DNA from: Bostrychus sinensis
Taxonomy: Eukaryota > Chordata > Actinopteri > Gobiiformes > Eleotridae
NCBI GenBank assembly: GCA_020698575.1
Contig: CM036242.1
Span: 20,687,624 to 20,751,623, forward strand
DNA: 64,000 nt
Direction of reading: 5' to 3'
This document shows, piece after piece, positions 56,690 to 64,000 of the stretch. Numbering within the stretch: position 1 is the first letter of the stretch; the number at the start of each line of letters is the position of its first letter. Position numbers and translations under genes: made by a program. A model generated the notes under the pieces. That model saw nothing but the letters and a program-made list of their open reading frames with translations, was not told where the DNA came from and did no database searches.

Positions 56690-58480
56690 TGCAGAAAATG
56701 ATTGGATTAGGAACAGTATCTGTTGTTAATGGTTCTCCATTGCCATTTTGTCAGTCTGGATCTGGAAGTGCCACAGGATCTTTGCTCGGTCATTCTCCAT
56801 CACCTTCAGAGGTGTTTTCCACCTTGACCTCGGGACTTTCAGACAGTACTCTGCACAGATGTTCCTGTACACTATACCAGCCACTTGGTTATGACGCTCC
56901 ATGTATGCTTCCCCTGCCAGCATCTTACAGCCTGCAGTTATGTGCTAGATTGTCTCAGGGGCCTCTTTGCACAGTCTGCACCTGGGGTCTTGTCTTGTAT
57001 GGTAGATCTGAGACTCTATTGCTCTGGTGCTCAAGACCTGCTCCTGTGCAGCCATGATCAGTGCCTCACTGCCTGAGTCATTCACTGAGCACTTAGTCCG
57101 TTGAGGCCATCTTCCTGATGTAAGGATCTTGGATGTTTCATCCTGGACAGTGGTTCTGACACTCACTGGTCCTCTGCCACCCTCTCACGGTGCTGGATTT
57201 GGGGTGGAACCCTCCATGCATGGTCAGGAGCTTCCGTGTTTTCACATCTGTGGTCTGAATCTCTTCCTTTGGCCAGCTTATTATTCCCGTGGGGTATCTG
57301 ATGACCGGCAGAGCATAGCTGTTGATTGCCCAGACCCTTTTCTTGCCATTGAGCTGACTGCCTTACTTGTTGGAGGAATTTGGCTGTGGCTGCTTTTCCT
57401 GTGGCCTGGTCCAGGTTGCCATTTGCTTGTTGGATTCCAAGGTACTTGTAGCTGTCCTCACTGTCTGCTATTCTGCTGTATGGGAGTGAGACCCCTACTG
57501 TATGGACTACCTTCCCTCTGTCACCATCCGCCCACACTTGTCAAGACCGAATGACATTCCAATGTCATTGCTGTCCTGGTTGTGGGGATCAGTGAGTCAG
57601 TGTCTCACCTGCTCTTGGTGTACAAGCTTGATATCATCCATGTAGAGGAGGTGACTGATGGTGGCCCCGTTCCTGGGTCGGTATCCATAGCCAGTCTCGG
57701 TGATTATTTGGCTGAGGGGGTTCAGACCACAGATGAGTATGCCTGGCTTTGCAGTCCTGAGCGACTGTTCTATCTATCAGCAGCTGGTGTTTAGCTCCTC
57801 TGGTGTTTATAGTTGGATGGGACCGTTCCCTTCAGGGGATTCTTCTGGATTAGGATTGTCCGGCCTTCAGTTAGCCATTCAGGGTGGGTCCCATCCTTTA
57901 TCAGCTGGTTGATTTGTGCTGTCAGGTGCTCATAGAGTGTAGTTAGCTTTTTCAGCCAGTAGGTGTGAATCATGTCAGGCCCTGGTGCTTTCCAGTTTTT
58001 CACACCTCTCTCTTTCTTGGATGTCTGCCACTGTGATGGTTACTGGTTCTTGTTCAGGGAGGTTGCTGTGGTCTGCTCTTAGATCCACCAGCCACTGTGC
58101 ACTGTCATTGTGTGATGCCTCCTTCTCCCATATGCCTTTCCAGTATTGTTCAGTCTCCAGCCTTGGCAGGTCTGCTTTGTTGTTATTACCCTGCCACTGA
58201 GAGTACACTTTAGCTGGTTGAGTTGAGAACAGCCAGTTTATTCACCTTGCTTCAATTTCTCTCGTGTACCTCTTTAGGTGGGTGGCCAATGCTTGGAGTC
58301 TTTGTATGGCAGTATCCAGTGCTTACAGGTATGGGCATCTGGCTGTACCTCTTGGGTGCTTGTTTTTTCATTGCAGCTGTAGCTGGCAGTGGTTAGTCCC
58401 CACGAGCCACTGTATGACATCATGCCCGGCTTGTGCTTGTTGCTTCTGCATTCCCTTTCAATCTGTGCCGGCATTTAAGC
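56690..58480 (-). mobile_element. Rex6-type (R4/Dong-like) LINE, multiply deleted
   Basis: Read on the minus strand from 58480 downward. RETERO-type ORF segments appear in the correct order: QWQGNNNKADLPRLETEQYW, a pre-RT stretch with KNWKAPGPDMIHTYWLKKLT, LLVDRTVAQDCKA, LYMDDIKL (the catalytic YMDD box, about 57640), GKVVHTVGVSLP, YKYLGIQQANGN. A zinc-knuckle part (RQDPRCRLCKEAPETI) and RAKILWHFQIQTDKM follow. Frames change many times, part of the RT core is deleted between fingers and YMDD, and the ORF ends before the PD-type endonuclease residues. It is a dead copy of the family seen in alpk3 intron 10. Confidence 0.8.
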
Positions 58481-59479
58481 ACCACACTCGTAGGCACAGG
58501 TAGCTGCCCTCCTGCTAGCCACATTTTGCCTCACTGTTGCTGCCGCAAGCCGGTAGGTCTTTTGTATTGTTGCATGCCATTTTGTATGCTGTGCTACCCT
58601 TTTTCTATTGTCTTTCTAGACCCGGTGTGATATACCTGTCCTCTGGCTCAGTGTCTGCTGACCTACATTTTGATTGTTAACAGTTTTTGTTTGTCTTTAT
58701 AGATGCCGTTTTTATTTGGGTCTGTTGTTAGGTTGTGTTTATTTTGGGTCTAGCTTTAGCATTTAATTAGCATTTGCTCATTCTTTAACGCATAATTTGG
58801 GATATTTGTGCATTAATTGTCAGTGTTTCCCATCTGTTTCTGCTTTTATTTACTTTAAGTTAGCTTTAGGTTTCTGTCTGTGTGTTCTGTGTGTTTTTGC
58901 TGCAGGGTCTGGTTCGAGCGTGGTCGCCCGTGAGGTGGAGGGTTGGTGATAGAGTCTCTCACTCCGGCCCCATCACTCCTTGTGTGTAGTGGTATTTGGC
59001 ACATCCCTCACTCTTTTGTATGCTTTTGTTTACCTGATAGTTTTGATGTGTTTTGTGTGTGTGCTACATGGAGCGTGGTGAGTACTCTGTTCCATAGAAA
59101 TTTGTGGCCTCTCACCCTGTGCTCCAGTGGTAGGCCGGTCCCTAGCATTTTAACTATTGGAGCCCTCATTTTATAGTCCCGTGCAGTTGCTTTGAATACA
59201 TTTCGCTCAGCGTGGCAGGCTCGCTCACCCAACGGACGATCCATTGTTCAGAAAAATATTATTGATAATAATAATAACTTAATATACTAAATTTAACAAA
59301 GCAATTTTACAATTTTAACTACATTTTTTTTGAATAATGGATATTAAGTTGGCTGTAAGATGAGTTTTTAAAAAAAAATGATACAAACAAACAAATATTG
59401 AGATTTTGAGTTCGACCCAAAACTCAAAAATCTTGAAGGATCCTGTTGCCTTGAGTTTTTATTTTTAGCAACCTTTTTT
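58481..59479. other. Unclassified interval, possibly repeat-derived
   Basis: GT-rich on the plus strand with several weak frames. It may be the 5' part of the adjacent Rex6-type element or another retroelement; I cannot name it. No host gene is recognised. Confidence 0.35.
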
Positions 59480-59595
59480 TTTTACAGTGTACTTTTAAGT
59501 CATAAAAAGGGCACTGCAATTTAATTGGACAAATACTTTAAAATACATCCTTTAAAATATTCAAACGTGTGAGTGCCACAAAAAGTATGTTATTT

Positions 59596-59646
<51 letters not shown>

Positions 59647-60130
59647 CATAACTATAAATTTGTAATTTAGAAAAAATTATGCATATCATACTTTTTTTTT
59701 TTTAATCATATGAAAACTTTTCCCCTAAATGGAGTGCTGGGTTATTTTCTAGCCGAGACTGAAAAAAACAGACTAAAAATGAGCATAGTCAAGACCTTTT
59801 AATGGGGCCCCCTCATGTTCAGGCGAGACCAGGAGAGAAGACAGGCCCCCACGGGGATCAGGTGTGTTCCTGTGTTGCACTCAGACGCTCAATATTGTCC
59901 CATTTGACCGTGGTGTTAGTTTGAAATTAAGTTAAAATATGCCAGAACCATTGGTGTACGGTGGTAATGGGGGGCCGAAATGCAGGTTTTCAGAATGGGC
60001 CCTAAAGTTATTAATCACAATCGGGAAGTCTGTATATTGATATATTATTCTTTTGCATTAAAAAACTGCACTGTACTTTCTTAGAGTCAACTAATACTTT
60101 GCAAAAACATTCAAACATGTCAATGCCATG
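59480..60130. repeat. Repeat family shared with cry5 intron 7, two partial copies
   Basis: 59480-59830 resembles the second half of 29655-30115 ('attcaaacgtgtgagtgcca', T-run, 'atggggccccctcatgt'). 59940-60130 resembles its first half ('gtacggtggtaatgg', 'gcaggttttcagaatgggcc', 'gtactttcttagagtc'). The order is swapped relative to the cry5 copy. Confidence 0.6.
59597..59646. repeat. (TTG)n microsatellite
   Basis: About 16 perfect TTG units inside the repeat at 59480-60130; the corresponding site in the cry5-intron copy has no such expansion. Confidence 0.97.
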
Positions 60131-61804
60131 ACAGCAGACAATAAAGCAGTTGTATTTTGCCACTCTCCTTACTGTTACTGTTAAGCAGCCCTGTATTACC
60201 AAAAAAATGTATTTGTTAAGTAATATCATTATCTGTCTTTTTTCACTTGGTTTGTTTGTAGACAGTGGCAGGCATGAAGAATCAAAAAGTAACCAAGTAA
60301 AAATGTTATTGAGTAAAAAAGTAACTAAAAAGTCCAATTAAATTAGATAGATTTTATTATTTATAAAGTACTTGTCAATTACTTCGCAATTTAGGTAAAT
60401 AATGATGATATACTGTATTAACCCATAACCCATGCTCTCAAACCACCTTCCAAATGATAAATGTGTACGTTAGTGTAGTGATTTTTGTGGGATGTTTCTC
60501 CAGGTCAGATGTATTTGAGGCTTCAGGGAAATCATCACAGTAAACCCACTACTACCTTTTAATTGTGATTTGTAACATTTTATACATTTTTCAGGATTCC
60601 TGTTGTGGGTGATGACTATTTAAGTCACCAAACCCATTTGTGGATGTTTGTTTTTCTTGACAATGTGTGCTAGATGCTCTAATGTTCATAATGTATTGGA
60701 ATAAATGCACATTTTGTTAGTTGGACCCCAGGAAGTCTAGCGTTGATGGTAAATGCTATAGTAAATAAACAAATGTAACTAGAAACTACATTTTAGGATT
60801 GTCATACAACATCGCACTTCTGCCACCTGCTGTTAGCACAGTCACCACACTAGCCTAAAAAAGTAGTAGTGGCTAATCCTCCAGCTAGGTACACCTGACC
60901 AAGATTCTTGCCCAAGATCTGGAGAAGGGTCCCGGGTCACTGCACTGTGGTTGCACTACTACTGATATGTTGCCCCAGTGGCACCGATTGAACAAATTTC
61001 CCTACGAGGACAATAAAATCCAACTTAACCTTAACCTTAGCGTAACACATTTCATTGAGAAGCTGATGTCTGATTCCCTAGTGTGACAGAGCGGCTTTAA
61101 ATGCCTCTCACCACTTCAGATTTTGGTGAAGGCTAAAAAATTATTTTTGATTCTTGTAAAATAGTCTTCACAGAACTGGAACAACTAAACTATTATCTTT
61201 GCTAAAAGCAAATAAAAACTTTTCTTCTTATTCATCTTCTTAAAAAAACACAATATGCATATAGATTTGGAGAAAATATTAAAATGTGAAATATCCTATA
61301 TATGGAGAATATGTGTGCACCACAATAGTGAAAAAAAAAAAAAATTAAACAAGGTTGGTCTAAATGGAACAATGACGCATGTCAGTAAGCTAATAAGTAA
61401 AAAAAGGATAAATTACTGACAAATTATGCATTCGCACAACTCTTCTTGCTGTACTGCATAGCTTTGATGGAGTGGCATAAAAAACACTGAATCACTGAGA
61501 ATATACTCAGCATTAATACCTCTGATAAGACACGGCAAATGAGTGAATTGTTAGTCTCTCACTGCACATTTGGCACATTATTAATGGACAGTTGAAATAA
61601 AAAATTTTAAAAACTACTGAACAAGCTGTGGATCACTATTCACATCCAGTAAAATATGTGGAAGAAGAAGAATTTGTATACAATATATTACTTTCCCTGT
61701 TATATTACTGACAAAAACGTAGCAGCCCACCTTTGACAGGAAAGAAACAGCAGGATGACATTGAGATGAGATGAGAATTCATTTTAAGATGTTATTTGTT
61801 TTTT
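60131..61804. other. AT-rich interval, no gene seen
   Basis: The only recognisable piece is 60890-61045, whose end 'aatttccctacgaggacaat' followed by AAATCCAACTTAACCTTAACC resembles a fish LINE 3' tail. Elsewhere I see nothing that can be supported. Confidence 0.45.
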
Positions 61805-62180
61805 TACAACTCTGAATGGGTTGGCACCATCCTATTTGTCTGAGCTTTTAAAAGTCCACTCTCCATCCAGAGTCCTGAGGTCCACATATCTGCTGCTGTT
61901 AGAGGTTCCCAGGGCCAGGCTCAAAACCTGGGGGGTCATTCACAATGGCAGCACCTTAGCTCTTGCCTCTATCAGTGAGAGCTGCCCAGTCTTTGGAAAA
62001 GTTCAAAAAGTTACTGCAAACCCACCAGTTTTGAGTTTTGTTGGACTCTTGAGCAGGAGACCTTGGATTTATCTGCTTTTACTTTTTACTGTTATTTAAT
62101 TTATTTTATCATTTTCTGGTGTTAGTTTTGTTTGTATTTTTTTGTAAAGCACTTTAGTAAACTGTTAAATTATTTTAGTT
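61805..62180 (+). mobile_element. CR1/L2-type LINE 3' end
   Basis: The plus strand encodes LNGLAPSYLSELLKVHSPSR and VPRARLKTWG, the C-terminal ORF2 segment of a common fish LINE, then an AT-rich 3' UTR. Frames shift after about 61925. It is 5'-truncated, as usual for LINE insertions. Confidence 0.6.
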
Positions 62181-62245
62181 CTTAGTATAGCTGGCCACAA
62201 AAGCTTCTCAAATTAAAGAGACACACGGTTGGAAATAGAGTTTAC

Positions 62246-62586
62246 TGATTTTATTTTCCAAACATGCAATGCGATGGTTTCTGAAGCAAAACAAAAACAT
62301 ATCAGAAATTAGTAACCAAACATTAACCTATATGAAATAATGTACTATAACTAAATAACTAAATCTCCCCAAACGAAATATAAAAAATACAAACAAGCAT
62401 ACTTCCACACAGACGCATGGTTTGGTGTTTGGTGTTGGAAAACAATGCTTCCGCCACTGCAGCTCAGCCTTTAATAGTCCCAGCACACCTGGTTTCAATG
62501 CCCCCAGTTAATTATGTGTGTCAAACTGCACTTCTAAACCTGTCCAGCAGAGGCCAGTATTTGACAGGTTCAGGAAATTTGCAATA
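62246..62586 (-). mobile_element. Solo LTR related to the BEL element
   Basis: The sequence starts TGATTTTATTTTCCAAACAT and ends AGGAAATTTGCAATA, matching the BEL LTR at 50613-50842 at both ends and through the shared block CAGCTCAGCCTTTAATAGTC. It is about 340 bp and diverged. No gag or pol flanks it, so it is a solo LTR left by recombination. No clear target duplication was found. Confidence 0.75.
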
Positions 62587-62589
62587 GTC

Positions 62590-63118
62590 AAATTAAGTTA
62601 TTGTTGTTTGTTATGTGCTATATAAACAAACTTTGAATTCAATTGAAAAATAAAAGACAGGAGAAATGACTGTAACAATGGCAATCTTGTTTATGTTTAG
62701 TGTGGTGTGGCACTACGGTCACATGTGGGATGGGTTTTAGTTTGCCAACAGCAACAGAGACTTTCAGTGATACTTAAAAACATGGCGATGCCTAAAATGT
62801 AATATATGCTGGTATGAATTTACAAAAACAGCATAAATCATCACATTTTTATTACATTGTTTTGCTATCATAATAATTTGTTGTTTAGTATACATTGTAT
62901 GAGTCATTGCTATGAAAAAATAAATAAATCATGGTAAACAGTCACTAGCTGGTGCTTCATCCTGTCACCTTTAAATGTTCTGCTGGTAGTTCCTAGTTAA
63001 TTTTAAATGGGCATCATTCCAGATTGATATCATGTTACTAACTCTGTGCTAACATTATATCAATCTGGCTTTTGTTAGGTTAAATCAAATTTTCTAGTAC
63101 CACCACTTAAGCTTTCAT
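62590..63118. other. Interval without recognised features
   Basis: AT-rich; no gene or repeat boundary identified. Confidence 0.5.
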
Positions 63119-63820
63119 TAAAGGGAACCTATTATGCTAACACATTATAATGTTGTGTCCATATCAAAAATCCGGTACGCGGAGGCTCTGCAAGAGATGA
63201 AAATGAAATTCTGGGTTTTACTGCACTTCATAGATGAGCAACCCCACCTTCTCCAAAAAGCACTCCTGCCTGTTTCTAATGCCCTTTTTTGAATATACAC
63301 CATCACCCAGACCCTCTTATAGCAATAATTTCAGTACATATATCACCTTCACTATAAAAGTATTAGTTTCATGTTGCTAATAGTTGTGCTAATTAGCCAT
63401 CCCACTCTGTTTGCCCTCAGTACAAGCACTTGAACATTCACCTCAAGTCTGAACATAAGTCTTTTTAAACTTTGTTTGAGAAAGATGCCATAATGGATGC
63501 TGAGGAGGTGAAGCGGAGGCTACTCTGTGGTGACTACATTTTGGGTGAGCCAGCAATAAAAGCAAGGTCTGAAGAATTTTGACCATGTGCACAATGAAAA
63601 TAATGAGCCAGTGGGTTACGTTAAATGCAAAAAATGTGACGCTTTGTTGAAGTATGTGCCTGTGCGTACATCTGAATAAGGTCTGGCAGCAAACTGGTTC
63701 AGACTTTAACAAAGCTGTCAATCAAAATGTACTTCTCGGGCTCGGGGTGAATTCTGTCGGGCTCGGGCCATGTTGGGCCTGACTTTTAAAGCCCATTTCC
63801 AGCTCTAATTCAAGGGCCAA
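63119..63820 (+). mobile_element. hAT-like remnant with BED-type zinc finger
   Basis: A MITE-like left end (AAAGGGAACCTATTATGC) at 63119 is followed by broken frames at 63490-63700. These read as the start of a hAT transposase with a BED finger: ATG GATGCTGAGGAGG, a FDHV-type segment, and VKCKKCD-like sequence (NEPVGYVKCKKCDALLKYVP). 63735-63810 has the GGGCTCGGG/GGGCCTGACTTTTAA type of subterminal sequence. Frameshifts and a stop make it dead. Whether the left end belongs to the same element is uncertain. Confidence 0.5.
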
Positions 63821-64000
63821 ATGAGCTCTGTTTATGAACAAGTGGTACTCTTGTGTATGTGGCTCTGTGTGAGATTCAAGTGATCAGAGGTTAAACAGGC
63901 TATCAGGAGCAGTCTGATAGACCAGTATGGGGGTGTGGTCAGGTCCTTCTGGCTAACCACAGCTGATAAAGACACGCCAGAGCAGTCAGGTGATGCTTCT
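63821..64000. other. Window end, nothing identified
   Basis: No feature recognised in the last 180 bases. Confidence 0.5.

Noticed and set aside
57129..57554. 141-codon plus-strand ORF
   Set aside because: Antisense shadow of the degraded Rex6-type LINE.
1..64000. CRISPR array, operon, phage or toxin-antitoxin system
   Set aside because: No regularly spaced repeats or prokaryotic gene organisation; gene structure is clearly vertebrate.

Overview
This is vertebrate nuclear DNA, almost certainly from a teleost fish. The genes are split by GT-AG introns. The interspersed repeats are fish types: Rex3 (RTE), Rex6-type (R4/Dong-like, endonuclease-bearing) and CR1/L2-type LINEs, Tc1-like transposons, BEL/Pao LTR elements and many small TIR elements. 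I see no bacterial, organellar, CRISPR or free-virus sequence. Exon models below were built by hand from reading frame, splice sites and family recognition; no database search was run.

Layout. (1) 1-25.56 kb has no coding exon I can support. It is best read as part of the large first intron of frmd5 (minus strand), because the first coding exon of that gene lies at 25565-25666. It holds a Tc1-like element with TIRs at 7640-9164, an old CR1/L2-type LINE fragment, degenerate SINE-like copies, several TIR elements and microsatellites. (2) 25.6-27.75 kb is a divergent intergenic interval. The GC-richer frmd5 5' end, a minus-strand tRNA-His(GTG) gene at 26941-27012, and the promoter and non-coding first exon of the next gene lie here. 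(3) 27753-30736 (plus) is a complete (6-4) photolyase gene (cry5 type): 10 coding exons, 520 codons, all junction phases consistent. (4) 31.2-33.5 kb is intergenic, with a weak candidate for a small spliced gene. (5) 33911-43997 (plus) is a complete alpk3 gene (alpha-kinase 3, muscle M-band pseudokinase): 12 coding exons, 1460 codons, two Ig domains and a C-terminal alpha-kinase-like domain. A perfect MEF2/TATA-like element lies upstream of its inferred non-coding exon. Intron 10 holds a deleted Rex6-type copy next to a dead Tc1-like copy. (6) 45.5-52.6 kb is a nest of retroelements: a minus-strand BEL/Pao element with long gag-pol frames (one stop, one frameshift), flanked by a 96-bp perfect direct repeat, then a SINE-like repeat and a 5'-truncated Rex3. 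(7) 52.6-64 kb has no recognised host gene. It contains a ~1.1-kb TIR element, a degraded Rex6-type copy, minisatellites, a repeat family shared with a cry5 intron, an LTR related to the BEL LTRs, a LINE tail and a hAT/BED-finger remnant.

The genes are not a pathway. frmd5 (membrane-cortex FERM adaptor), cry5 (light-driven DNA repair) and alpk3 (sarcomere scaffold) are ordinary neighbours; frmd5 and cry5 are transcribed divergently with a Pol III tRNA gene between them. I found no convincing previously undescribed biological system. The most unusual structure is the rearranged junction around the BEL element, where a 96-bp flank and a 35-bp Rex3 scrap replace the outer part of one LTR.
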